This document shows, piece by piece, positions 13,781 to 24,565 of a stretch of DNA of 64,000 nucleotides. How positions within the stretch are numbered: position 1 is the stretch's first letter; each line of letters opens with the position of its first letter. The stretch covers positions 1 through 64,000 of the forward strand of contig JAFREE010000127.1 of the NCBI GenBank assembly GCA_019400425.1, given 5' to 3'. A model generated the notes under the pieces. It was not told the origin of the DNA. It saw only the letters and a list, made by a program, of their open reading frames with translations, and made no database searches. A program made the position numbers and the translations under genes. Source of the DNA: Hymenochaete sp. R1. Its lineage: Eukaryota; Basidiomycota; Agaricomycetes; Hymenochaetales; Hymenochaetaceae.

Positions 13781-14864
13781 TCAATCCCGAGCCGGCCTTT
13801 GCAGGTGGACCGGCGGCCTGTAATCTCTCGTCATCTCCCACAGAGACACGATCCGTCGGCCGTCGGTACCGGTATCCTCGTCTCCTTTTCCTTCTCCTAC
13901 TAGTATGTTCTCTACGCTGTAGCATGTAGCATGCATAATCAGGATATTGATGAGTGTTTCTTGTGGATGAGTGAAGATGAAGATGAAAGGGGAAAGAAAT
14001 CCTTACTTACACGGCTTGGAACTGGACGTCCCTCTTCATCTGCATCGGCGCCGCCCGGATCCGGATCGGCGAGCTCCTAATCAACGTCCACGTCCCCTCC
14101 AGCTCGACCGTGTTGTTGATGTTGGTGCCTCCGCCTCCGAGTCTGTTCCCGTTCCCGTTCCCACTATCTCCGTCTCCGCCTCCGCCTTCACCAGTACTGT
14201 GACTTTCGGTCTCGGTCTCGGTCTACAAGTAAATCACCCAAGTCCCGATCAGCTTCTAGTCTCTTCTAGATGAACAGCCAGCCAGAGCCAGATGGACAAA
14301 TAGATAGATAGATAAGAACCCTCAGAACCCGCACGTCTCACTCACATTCACGTTCACGTTCATATTCTTCGAGTTTGCCTCCGACTCCGACTCGGATTCA
14401 GATGCAGATGATGGTGCTCCTACTGGCACTGGCAGCTCCCTCACCTCTCCCCACTCCACCAACACGCCCCCCGCACCCCTCATCAACGAAGCCTTCGTCA
14501 ACGCCCTCACGCTCTCTTTCATCTCCTCCCTCCCCATCTCTTTGCCGTTCTGCATCAGCTTGAAGTGTACTTGGTTCTCAGACTCGGATGCGGAGGCGGA
14601 GGCGGGGAACTCTGGCTTGGGCACGATCTTGAGAGTGGAGAGGCGCAGCTTTTCCTCGGGTGCGAAGGTGCTGTCGAAGGCTTCGTCGAAGGAAGCCGTC
14701 GTCGTTTCAGCGTCTTTTTCTACTTCTTTTTCGTCGTCGTGCTTGTCGTTGTCGTTGATGTGGACTGACGGAGCGGGGTCTGGGTCTGCACCGCGATACA
14801 CGGACTCGATGTGTGTCCGGAACCACGTCACTGTTGACGAAGGCGGCGGAGATGAGGTGGTCAT
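13781..14864 (-). CDS. Unrecognised protein, possibly NTF2-like fold
   Basis: Three exons (14346-14864, 14011-14222, 13781-13916) join in frame to 288 residues. It begins MTTSSPPPSSTVTWFRTHIE and has helical and strand-like segments (FDEAFDSTFAPEEKLRLSTL, VHFKLMQNGKEMGREEMKES). A Ser/Glu-rich low-complexity linker separates these from a second folded segment, VELEGTWTLIRSSPIRIRAA then MQMKRDVQFQAVVENILVGE. It ends RRIVSLWEMTRDYRPPVHLQ-RPARD. A starting helix, an acidic loop and a long antiparallel sheet suggest a SnoaL/NTF2-like fold, but I see no catalytic signature. No signal peptide or membrane segment is visible. The frame is supported by consistent splice sites and protein-like exon ends; the function is unknown. 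Confidence 0.6.
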
Positions 14865-16105
14865 CCGTTTAGGTTTTAGTGCTACTGGTGAGTGTTTGTA
14901 CTCGTTCTTGGGTCCGGCGTAAGGCCGCTGCAGCCTGCAGCTATGATATAGAAGCGGAGTGGGCGAGCAGGCGACGCGGGTGACGGTGACGGAGGGGAGC
15001 CCGACTCGAAGATGACGCTGCCGGAGCGTTGATGCCAGTACTAGTGTACGCCCCGGTGTGGACGTGAGCGACGCGGCGCTAATACGAGTACTAGTATCGT
15101 GGTGAGTGAGTTTTGGCTTGTGTAGTGTGTCACGGCCACGGTGTCTATGCCGAGAGGAAAGAGGATAGAGTCAAAGAGGAGAGAAGGGGGGGCGCCTGCG
15201 CCTTGCGCGTCATGGCTTTATCGAGTGTATATATGGTATACGACTCATACGGTTCATGGCGAATGGTGTATGGATCCGAGTCTCCGATCGATGACGACTC
15301 GGGGGTACGATGACGGGGTCACGATACGATACGATATACGATATACGATAGTACTAGTATAGAGGAGATCCAGAGGATAGGCGTTTGTATGCGTATGTCA
15401 GTGCGGCCCGTGGACCCCTGTGGATTCACAAACGCATGTCAGTGTACTAGTGTATTATCGTCATTACATTGGCATCGTACATACACAACTATAGCTATAA
15501 GTGTAACTGGAACTGGACAGCCCGAGTGCCAGTGTACTGGTGAACTTTGGGTGGGTGGCTTGTTCACTGGCAGTTGCGATGCCGATGCACATCATCATCA
15601 TCATCATCATCATGATTCCAATTCAAGTACAAGTACACAAGTTCAAGTTCGTACACACCGGCATGGCACGACCATGACGTTTTTTCAATCAAGTTTCTGT
15701 TCAAGTTGACGAGTTCGCCCGTGACCGTTCGGCGGCAAGACATACTGGTACTGGTACTACATCGCATACCTACGTACGTACAGATCGAGGTATACCCAAA
15801 GAAAAGAAAGCGGAGACGATTACTGGTATTCCAAGAAGAGACAGAAAAGGAGCAGAAAAGTGGAAAGGGGCTGGAGAGTACATAGTTCGCATCGACGTCG
15901 ACTTCGCGTTCGCGTTCGTGTTCCAAGGTGGAAGGGAAAGGGGAAAAGAGCCTGGGATCGATAGGCAACCGGGGGCCTAGACAAAAGAAGAAAGAAAGAG
16001 GAAGAAAAAAAGAGGGGAGGAGTGAAAGCTTAACTCAGATACCGTACAATAGCCAGCACTCCCCTCACGCCCACGCCCACGCCCTTCTCAAATTCAGATT
16101 CAAAT
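14865..16105. other. 1.2-kb non-coding, microsatellite-rich region
   Basis: No convincing gene. The region holds ATACG/ATATACG repeats (about 15321-15350), a (CAT)8 array, repeated ACTAGT/ACTGGTAC strings (15040, 15090, 15353, 15446 and about 15748-15762) and GCCCAC repeats near 16070. It lies between the start of the NTF2-like gene and the stop of the CFEM gene, so it includes the former's promoter. Confidence 0.55.
15590..15613. repeat. (CAT)8 microsatellite
   Basis: Eight uninterrupted CAT triplets. They would encode poly-His on the plus strand and poly-Asp/Met in other frames, but no supported gene covers them. Confidence 0.9.
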
Positions 16106-17502
16106 TCAAAGAACCCGAACGACCCACCCGCCTCCAACGACAGACACCAACACGCCCATAAACAACCCACCCAACCCACCTAACCCACTACCATCACCAC
16201 CAACGGCGGAGGCACCGCTCGATGCAGACGTGGTAGGCGAGACGTTCCGCGTGCTCGTGATCGTGGTACCTACGCTCCTCGAAGCACTCCCACTCGCCGA
16301 TGAGGAAGAAGAAGCGGGGACCGTCGTCGTCTGGCTCGTTAGCGCGCTCGTCGTGAGCGTCGATGCTGAGGCGGAGGAGGTGGTGGTGGTGGTGGTGGTA
16401 GGGATGCCGGAGAGGGTACTGGTGATGACGGAGGTGGCGGGGGGTTCGGAGAAGGTGGTGGTGAAGGTTGTGAGTTGGTTGCTTGTTGCTGTTGCTGTAT
16501 CCGTCGCTGTGGTGGTGTCGGTGTCGGTGTTGGGAAGAGAGCTCGCTCCGATCGTTTCTGTTGGGGATCCTGTTGTTTCTGATGTTGTGTCAGAGTTGGA
16601 GTTGGAGGCGGAAGTGACAGTGATGGTGACGGTTGGGTCCGCTCCTGTTGTTTGGGTGACGGAGGCGGAGGTGACTGATGTTGTGGTGGGTTGTTGGCGG
16701 CGGAGGAGACGCGGGGCGTCGAGGTTGTTAGAGTTTAGCTGAACTGTAGACAGAGAAAAGAAACCCAAACAAGGAGAGGACACGGGTCGTGTATGGTTCA
16801 GTTCACTAGTTTAGGATGGGTGGCACGCAGAACACGGAGGCATGAACGGAGTGGGGGATCGAAGAAAACGTGTTTACTCACGAGCGATACATTCCGCCTG
16901 GAGACGACTCTGCCCGACGCTCTGGTCGTCGGCGTCGCAGGAGGAGCCGAAGCAGCGGAGAGCGGAGGAGACGTAGGATTGGGAGGTGCAGGTGCAGGGG
17001 AGGTCATCTCTGGTGGGATGAGTGGTGTTGGTATTGGTATTAGTATTGGGCGAGTGAATAGGTGAGTAGGCGATGAAAGAGATGCAGGATGAAAAACGAG
17101 AATGAAAGGTAGAATGAGATTAGATGGTGTTTTGATTTCAGGATCTGGGATCTGGGATCTGAAATCTGAAGGGGGTTGAGCGGCTGGGAGGAGAGGTTAG
17201 GGTTGACAGTGGGTTGACATAGGCATGTTCCCTGCCTTTTTTTGCGTTCGTTGCATGTCAGGTACCGTATTTCCTCTCCGAAACAGATAGATTGAATGGG
17301 AAAAAGCAAATGAAAATGAAAATGAAAGGAATAGGAGGGGGACGTACGAGCTTGGACAGCCGACAGCGGCAGCAGCGGCGGACATGCATTCGGAGACGCA
17401 AGAGGGGACAGAGGCAAGGGCGGAACCGGATTGGTGAGCGGAGACGGAGAGTGCGGCAGTGGCAGCGGCTAGGAGGAGAGAGAATATAGCCTTTTGGGGC
17501 AT
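16106..17502 (-). CDS. CFEM-domain GPI-anchored cell-surface protein
   Basis: Three exons (17348-17502, 16882-17009, 16106-16743) join in frame to 306 residues. Residues 1-21 are a signal peptide (MPQKAIFSLLLAAATAALSV). The CFEM domain follows with all eight cysteines: PSCVSECMSAAAAAVGCPS, then DDLPCTCTSQSYVSSALRC and FGSSCDADDQ...AECIA. The middle (~100-280) is a very Ser/Thr-rich stalk expected to be O-glycosylated. The C-terminus has small residues before a hydrophobic tail (GGLFMGVLVSVVGGGWVVRV), typical of GPI-anchor signals. CFEM proteins act at the cell wall or plasma membrane; some bind heme or iron, others act in adhesion or host interaction. Intron 1 is unusually long (338 nt) and contains GGATCTG repeats. 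Confidence 0.85.
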
Positions 17503-18473
17503 CGAGGGAGTGAAGGGTGGAGAATTGGATGTGAAATGGGAGGGCAGGTAAGGCACAGGGAGAGGAGGGGACTCGAGAGAGTGGAGGTTAAAGAGAGAGT
17601 GAAGTGAAGGAGGCTGGGTTCATGTTAGAATATTAATATTGGATGAGTTCGGATGATATTGCTACGTGGATTACTGCGAACTTCATCTGACTGACTCGCT
17701 GTAGTCAAGAAGGGAATCAATAAATATAGTAGAGACTATTGGTGTACTGCATCCGTCCATACAGACCAGTTACGTTACGTAATATATATTCACAGTAATC
17801 GGACATTGAATCTGTTGTATTAGATAATCGCAGCTAATGCATTAGCCGATGTCGATGTCGACGTCGACGACGAGCACGACGCTCATCTCTCTCTCGCTCA
17901 TCTCGAATCCCCGCCGGTCATCCCCTTTTCAGTCTCCTCCTCTGTCGACATCCTCCATCCATCCAATTACTCGACGACAGACTGCATATCATCTCGACCT
18001 CCTCTCTCACAGCCTCCTTCCATCGCCCTCTCCCTCTCGTTGGAATCTCCTTTGTCTCTCTCACTCGCTCTTCGCTACCCTTTCAGCTAGCCCTTTCAGT
18101 CTCCATCTTCTCCAACACCAAAGGCCACAAACACTGCATACGTTCGACGACGTCCCTCTCTCTCCTCTCTCCACTTCCCACCGGAGTTACCGACGCTTTC
18201 AGTACATCTCTTCTTACACCATACACAATCTCGAGGGGGCCGTGCGACTGTCGCTCGCCGCAATCTATTAATCATTTCATTTACTCCTTCTCGCCTCGCT
18301 TCTCCCGCCATCTCTCCCTCCCTCTGCCCTTCATCATCCATCCATCCTTTCCTAATCCCCTTCCTCTCTCCCATCCCCTCGCTTTCTTCTCTCTCAGCTC
18401 TCTTCGTACCCTACCATAATCTCACATCCCATCCGCACAACGCCCTGTCGTCGTCCACTTCATACCACCCCTC
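17503..18473. promoter_or_regulatory. Divergent promoter region with pyrimidine-rich leader of the G-alpha gene
   Basis: From about 17880 to 18470 the plus strand is almost entirely C/T (runs of CTCTC, TCCTC, CATCC). This is the typical look of a fungal transcribed leader or CT-rich promoter upstream of a highly expressed gene. Several ATGs lie upstream of 18474 (for example near 17849), so short upstream ORFs are possible. The 17503-17850 half is A+T-richer and should hold the CFEM promoter. Confidence 0.5.
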
Positions 18474-19705
18474 ATGGGTGCTTGTACCTCCGTCCAGGAT
18501 CGTGAGGAGAAACAACGCTCAGATGATATAGACAAACAGATCGAGGAGGACTCGAGGCGGTTCAGAAAAGAATGCAAGATTCTCCTCTTAGGTATGTCCC
18601 TCATCATCCACGTTTCGTCTAAGCCCTCCCCGGTTGACCTCGACTCCCTCCCTCAACTCGTGACCTCTCAGGCAGCGGCGAGTCGGGCAAGTCCACCATC
18701 GTCAAACAAATGAAGATAATCCACCAGAACGGATACACCCATGACGAATTATGTACCTACCGCGTCATTGTCTACCGCAACCTCCTCGAATCCGCCCAAG
18801 CCATCGTCCTCGCCATGCGCAAGCTCGGCGTAGACCCCGTCCTCCCCTCAAACCGCGTCCACGCCGACAAAATCCTCGAATACAAACTCGACGAGCCCTC
18901 GTCCTCGGGCGGAGGTGGCAGCGGCGTCTCCGCCCTCACCATCTCCTTCTCCGAACAAGTCGCCGCCGCCATCGACGCCCTCTGGGCGGACCCCATCATC
19001 CCAAAGATCATGGACCACAGCAGCGAATTCTACCTCATGGACAGCGCGAGCTATTTTTTCTCCGAGGTGAACAGGATCGGCAAGGTCGGCTACGTCCCGA
19101 CCGAGACGGACGTCCTGCGCGCACGACAGAAGAGCACGGGCATCGTCGAGACGCGCTTCAACATGGGCCAGCTCAGCATCCACATGTTCGACGTCGGCGG
19201 GCAGCGGTCCGAGCGGAAGAAATGGATCCACTGCTTCGAGAGCGTGACGAGCATCATCTTTTGCACCGCGCTGAGCGAGTACGACCAGGTGCTGTTGGAG
19301 GAGTCCGGCCAGAACAGGATGGTGGAGAGCTTGGTGCTGTTCGAGAGCGTGATCAACTCGAGGTGGTTCCTCCGGACGAGCATCATCTTGTTCTTGAACA
19401 AGATCGACGTGTTCAAGAGTAAACTGCCCAAGGTGCCGTTGGAGAAGTATTTCCCGGAGTATACGGGCGGGCCGGACATCAACAAGGCAGCCAAGTACAT
19501 CTTATGGCGGTTCATGCAGGCGAACAGGGCGCGGTTAAGCGTCTACCCTCAGTGAGCCCACCTCTCTTCTCTTTTCCTTTCCTTTCTGACGTTCATTATG
19601 ATAAGCTTGACGCAAGCAACGGATACGGGGAACATACGGCTGGTGTTCGCGGCAGTGAAGGAGACCATACTCCAGAACGCCCTAAAAGACTCGGGCATCC
19701 TATGA
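18474..19705 (+). CDS. Heterotrimeric G-protein alpha subunit
   Basis: Three exons (18474-18591, 18672-19551, 19606-19705) give 365 residues. It starts MGACTSVQ, with Gly2 and Cys4 in place for N-myristoylation and palmitoylation. GTPase motifs: P-loop GSGESGKS (~40-47, first codon split by intron 1), the RxKST-type switch I ([14 protein letters not shown]), switch [14 protein letters not shown] (~213), NKID (~280) and TQATDT (TCAT-type box, ~335). The helical domain carries an insertion with [10 protein letters not shown], as in several fungal members. The C-terminus is KDSGIL, so the cysteine at -4 found in pertussis-toxin-sensitive Gi-like subunits (fungal group I) is absent. It couples GPCRs to cAMP, MAPK or mating signalling at the plasma membrane; which branch cannot be told from sequence. 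Confidence 0.97.
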
Positions 19706-22235
19706 TCTCTCCTCTTTTTTCTCTCTCTTCTCTCTTTCCGCACCTTACATTCATGACCCGCTCCTTTTTTCTCTCTCCTCTGCCTGTCGTCGGTTCGCCC
19801 CTCACGTCACGTATGTCCTGCATTCTCTCTTGGTTCTGCTTTTCTCTCTGTCTTCCCTTTCGCATCGCATCGTATCACGCCATTTCGCCAACGCCACGTC
19901 CCTTTCCTTTCTTCCCTCCCCCCCTGACACAGCTCACAGCTCACGGGTGTTTCGTCGCCTCACGGTTCCTCCTTTTTTCTTCCCTCCATCGCCATCGCCA
20001 TCGCCAGCTCCAGCTGTTCGCCCCAACATCCGTGCAAAGTTTGAACGTTTGAACGTTTCATGTCCTCATTCCGTCTTTTTTTTCCGTCTTTTCCGTCTCT
20101 CGTACACATACATATGCATATGCATGGCCCCTCCCAACGTCAGCCTCAACCTCAAACTCCGAACCCCATCCGACATTCCGACGCCGGCGCACCGACGGAC
20201 GACGGACGACATACGACATACATAATATCCCTGTCTCTCCCCGCTCGCGGTTCCCCGTTACCATCCCTCCTCCGGGCCACCGGGCCACAGGGCCACTGGA
20301 CACTCTCGAGATCCCACTTGTTTCGGTGACTCGGCGACTCGGTGATTCGGTTGTGAAGTGAAGTGAAATCGAGGTCTCCCTTCGCAATCCGTAATCCGTA
20401 ATCCGCAATCCCAATTTAAATAAAGATACGCGCTGCCTTCTCTCTCCCCCTTCCGTCTTTTAAGTGAGTCTTGATCTTCGATGTCGATCTTCGGGTGTGC
20501 TATGCTTTCGAGGAGAGGAGAGGAGAGGAGAGGGAGATAACTGACTGATCGATTTCGTCCCCGTTCTGCAGACGTCCGTTTTTTTCGTTCAAATGTCTTC
20601 GAGTCGAGTCGACGTTGAGACGAATCGACCGCCGCCGTCGCCGCCGTCGCCGATGGGGGTTGTACACTACTTACTACTGCTACCTTGCCCTTGCTATACT
20701 ATCAATTACTTTTTTTTCTCTCTTTGCGCCGCTTTGATTCGATTTCGGGTTCGATTTCGGGTTCGGGTTTGGTCTACTCTTGCTCTTCCGCCTGGGGTTG
20801 GCTTGCCTTTATTCGACGGTGATGGTGACGACGGCGGTGATGCACCGTCGCGATCTGATCTCGACAACAACGATAGCAATCCAATCTCAACGACATCGAC
20901 AGCAGTAACAAAGCATTAGAAGCAACAAATCAGTAGGAAGCGGCATCAAGAACAAAGACACCTCGCTCCTTTCGACGTTCTTTTGCTTTTGCTTTTTAGC
21001 TTTCTTTTCGACTTTCTTTCGCTTTTCTACGTCCTTAGCGTACCGACCGTCCTCGAGAACCGCCCGCCCTCAGCCTCGCCCTCGTTCGTTCTCATCGCAA
21101 ACTTCAAACTTCAAACCGCATCATAGCAAATCGCGAATCACGAATCGGAACGTCTGCTCTCCCTCCCTCACCCCCCACCTCTCGGAGTGTTTCTCAAATT
21201 CGGGTTCTGTACGTCCGTCCTGCGTCGTGCGTCGCTCGTGCTTTCCTGTTTCTTTTTTTCTTTATTCTTTATTTCTTCTTTATTCTTTCTTCTTTTAATC
21301 GCCTTCAATTTCCGTGTTTTTACTTTACTTTTCTTTCGTGTTTTTTTTTGTGTTTTAATTTTTTTGTATGTTTTATTGGGAGGCGGCGTCAATGTCAGCG
21401 TTACCACCAATCGCCAGAAGAGAATCGGGAACAACAAAAGCAACAGCAAGGAACGGTCGTGCGGCTAAGGGGTAAGGGTATAAGCAACTAAGCGATGCAC
21501 ATCCAGCGTCGAGCACCGAATATCAAGCATCGAGGACCACTTCGAAAGAAAACCTGGCTCGGACTCGGACTCGGACTTGGACCTCGTGCTTGCCGATTCA
21601 ATTCAAGTTTTTCGAGGTGTTTGGTGTTATTCGCCAGCTAGCCAGGCTACAGAATTGATCGGTCGGTCGCCCTTCTCGATTGCTTTTTTATTAATATTGG
21701 GGACTTCGGGGGAAGGGCAGGGCAGGGCAGGGCAGGACGAATCGACGCGATTAATTGAATATGAGAGGAAAACCCGCTCGTCGTCGTATCACCATAGCAT
21801 CATCATACGCATGGCTTAACATCATATCAACCTAGGCCTGTGTCTTCTCCTCTTCCTATCCGTCTCCCTCCCCATCCCTTCTCTCTGGGAGCGTTGGCAA
21901 TCGGAAGAGTTGGGAGTAAGCGGTGTGGCTTGTGATGGGATGGATCCCGGGGCGCTCGGTATCGGTATCCCGCCTTCTCTCCTTCTCTCCCTGTTTTTGC
22001 AGGGAAGAGCGAAAAGATCGGTATAGGTGGGTGCTTTTCTTTGGTGAGAAAGTTCAACTTGGGCCTGAGTAATTGGGTTGGGACTTTTTCGTCGGTCTCG
22101 TCTCGTCTCGTTTCCGCCTACTGCGTCCAGCACGCATCCGTCGCAGTCGTTGTGGCTGACTTCGCTTTCCTACTAAACGACGTGGATCGGTCGCGACGCC
22201 CTAACATGGTCCCTGTCGTCCCTTCGTCCTTACAA

Positions 22236-22259
22236 CCCCCCCCCCCCAAAAAAAAAAAA
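22236..22259. repeat. C12-A12 homopolymer junction
   Basis: Twelve C followed by twelve A in the gene-poor region downstream of the G-alpha gene. Such junctions are prone to length errors in assemblies. Confidence 0.85.
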
Positions 22260-23484
22260 TAATTACACACACATTGATGTCCGACGACCGACCACAGGAT
22301 TCAGACTGGTATTTCGGACACTAGCGCTTGAACTTCTCGGGGAGTCGGGCAGGGATCGAGCGGCAAGCAGCTAGCGGTATTGTGTCGTGCAGTGCAGTGC
22401 CGCGCTGTGCTACAACGAAAGGGATGGGAATATGTTAATGATAATGACGGAAGGAGGGAGGGTAGGAGGAAAGAAGGGGGGGAGGGGCTGTGGAGGATGG
22501 GTAACAACCCCTTTTTAAGCTCATGATCCTGAATCCTATCTCTTTGATTTCATTGATGTGATGGCGACTTTTTTCTCTCTCTCTTCGTTGGGCGCTCTAC
22601 GGTTGGCACTCGCTCTGCGCTACGCGCTACACCCATCGGGATGGATGTAAACTTTTTCTTCTTTCCCTTGCGACGGATTCGGACTCGGACTCAGACTCGG
22701 ATTCGGGGAAAGACTCTCGGAGGAATCTTGTTATAGTAATTGGGGTATCTTGGTACTCTTGATACCCTGGTGTCCGGTTTGGTCTGTCCAAGTTTGGATC
22801 CGGAGAAGAGACGTCATCAGTATCAGTATCAGCATCAGCTCGTATCGTATCGATATCATGTCAAAGCGAGTTTGAAAAAAAAAGAGTTCGTCGTTCGTCG
22901 TTCGTTTGTGGATCGTCAACCCCCTCCCCCACACCTCATACCCTTCCGCACCTGCACCCGCACCATTATCACACGTACACGGACACGGACACAGAACACA
23001 GACGCACGATATTTCTATCAATTGATCTCACTCCTCGGGTACGGGTGCGGATGTTTTCTCGAGGTGATCCAGGGCTTCCACGGCTGTCAGTGAGTGCAGG
23101 GTCTCGCGATACAGAAGATACAGACGTTGTGGTTGCGCTTCAAGTTGTAACGTAACGTAGCGTCGACGCGTACCGTTTGCTATGCACTGTGCGGTGTAAT
23201 GAGGAAGGAAAAGGAGGTTGTGTGCGTCCATGGACTCGGCTCGACATACGTGTACCGACCGACCGACCGACCGCCGGCGACCGGGTGTGGCGAACCCGCC
23301 CACGGCGTATCGTATGTGCAACATGTTACGCCCCGGGACGAGTGGACGGGGACGAGAAAAACGGGCAGATCGCAAGACGCCCATTTCGAGGCTTTATGCC
23401 GAACGCAGGATGCCGAACCCGCCCGCCCGCCTACCCACTGTACTTGCTGTGTTTCTTTGCGTCACTGGAGTACCGAAGTGAGAT

Positions 23485-23507
23485 GGGATGGGGTGGGGTG
23501 GGGTGGG
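23485..23507 (+). other. Potential G-quadruplex motif
   Basis: There are five consecutive G-runs of three or four bases separated by one or two bases (GGGAT, then GGGGT three times, then GGG). This meets the usual four-run G4 pattern with very short loops. Folding in vivo is inference. Confidence 0.6.
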
Positions 23508-23656
23508 ATGATGGGATTATTGAGTCGCTTGTCGTACGTCGTCCGAGTAGTCGATGTCTACGAGTCTATTGGCGGAAGCGGGCGAGGGCGGGGCGGATGG
23601 GAATTTCCGCGCGAGAGTTCACATTGATATTGGGAAGATACGCCGACGCTGTCTTT

Positions 23657-23670
23657 GGGGGGGGGGGGGG
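23657..23670. repeat. G14 homopolymer run
   Basis: Fourteen G followed by AGGGGGG. It lies 150 bp after the G4-like motif, in the same gene-poor region. Confidence 0.85.
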
Positions 23671-24565
23671 AGGGGGGAGACACTGGCACCACTTATTCGT
23701 TACAAGTTACTCCTGCGAGTTAGCATGGTTTCGGAGGATGTTACAGGACTCGGAAACGGAACTCGGGGCTCGAAATAGGATCTGGAACGAAAGCTCGTAC
23801 TTTAAGTACTTACTAGATAACCTTGCTACCCCAAATAGGCCCCCCTCTGTAACGTCGACGCGGACCCCGTCGATATATGTGCCAGTGAGCGTGGTCATTA
23901 AATGGATGTGGTTATTCTATGGGGGTTGGACAACGCCATATCTGACTATGCGTACTACTTCATAACTCACTGTTCTTTTCTTACGAGCTCTCAGCTATCC
24001 GTCCTCTTTCTCTTCTTCTCTTTTATCATAGATTCTTTCGCGATTTTTTTCTCATTGATACACGACTCTGAAACCCTGACCATATACTCTCCTTAGTTTA
24101 TTTTTCTTGTCTTCTGCTAACTGCATGTCGATTTATTAATCCATCCCCTCGAGATTATTGTCAGTTGTGCTCTATGGGGTTTCGCCGGTTACATGATTCA
24201 TGACTTTGCTACCTCGCTGTGTGGTTGTAATATGTGTTGAAATGATGATTTAACAGGGTAACTCCAAGGGTGATACGTGTTCAGATCTTTCGTACAAAGA
24301 ACTCGAATAATCAGGATAGCTATGGACGATGGGGTTATCATTTGGATCCGTCCCGAAAGTTGTTCAAAACTGGGATTTGCAGACGTACCGCGACCAGGTG
24401 AGACTGATTTTATTACTGAAGTTTCATGACAGCATGTCGCTTCAACAAGAAACGATTTCTTTAGAAGCAAGCGGGATACACATGTCGCGATAAATACGTT
24501 TATTTTACACTTCACTGTCTTTGTAATGGGACCGGAATGCTGTCAGCACTCCGGTGGCTGAGGTA

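Larger units (their letters stand above)
19706..24565. other. 4.9-kb convergent region without a supported gene
   Basis: This stretch separates the stop codons of the G-alpha gene and the PCMT gene, so no promoter is required here. 19.7-21.4 kb is C/T-rich on the plus strand and continues the composition of the G-alpha leader. 21.4-23.9 kb has simple repeats: GGGCA repeats (about 21715-21735), a C12A12 run (22236-22259), CCGA repeats (about 23258-23275), a G4-like motif (23485-23507) and a G14 run (23657-23670). Open frames exist on both strands but are low-complexity, overlap in several frames and show no domain, start context or splice pattern I can defend. It may be a long 3' UTR, a non-coding RNA or a poorly recognisable gene. 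Confidence 0.5.

Noticed and set aside
14865..16105. Possible CRISPR-like or transposon terminal repeats suggested by recurring ACTAGT and ATACG strings
   Set aside because: Repeats are short, irregularly spaced and without flanking target-site duplication or transposase; a eukaryotic CRISPR array is not expected.
16230..16742. 170-codon Val-rich plus-strand open frame
   Set aside because: It is antisense to the Ser/Thr-rich stalk of the CFEM protein; Thr codons read as Val/Gly/Arg on the other strand.
17849..18271. 140-codon open frame rich in Ser, Leu and Pro upstream of the G-alpha gene
   Set aside because: It is the translation of a pyrimidine tract; no domain and no termination or splice logic.
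18751..19422. 223-codon Arg-rich plus-strand open frame inside the G-alpha gene
   Set aside because: It is a shifted-frame shadow of a C/G-ending coding exon; composition is extreme and there is no family resemblance.
21187..21468. Hydrophobic 93-codon plus-strand frame rich in Phe and Leu
   Set aside because: Translation of T-rich low-complexity DNA; no start context or conserved feature, so not a membrane protein.
23177..23965. 262-codon plus-strand open frame in the gene-poor gap
   Set aside because: Two other frames are open over the same stretch, and the translation is Arg/Gly/Pro-rich from repeats such as CCGA and G-runs; no recognisable domain.
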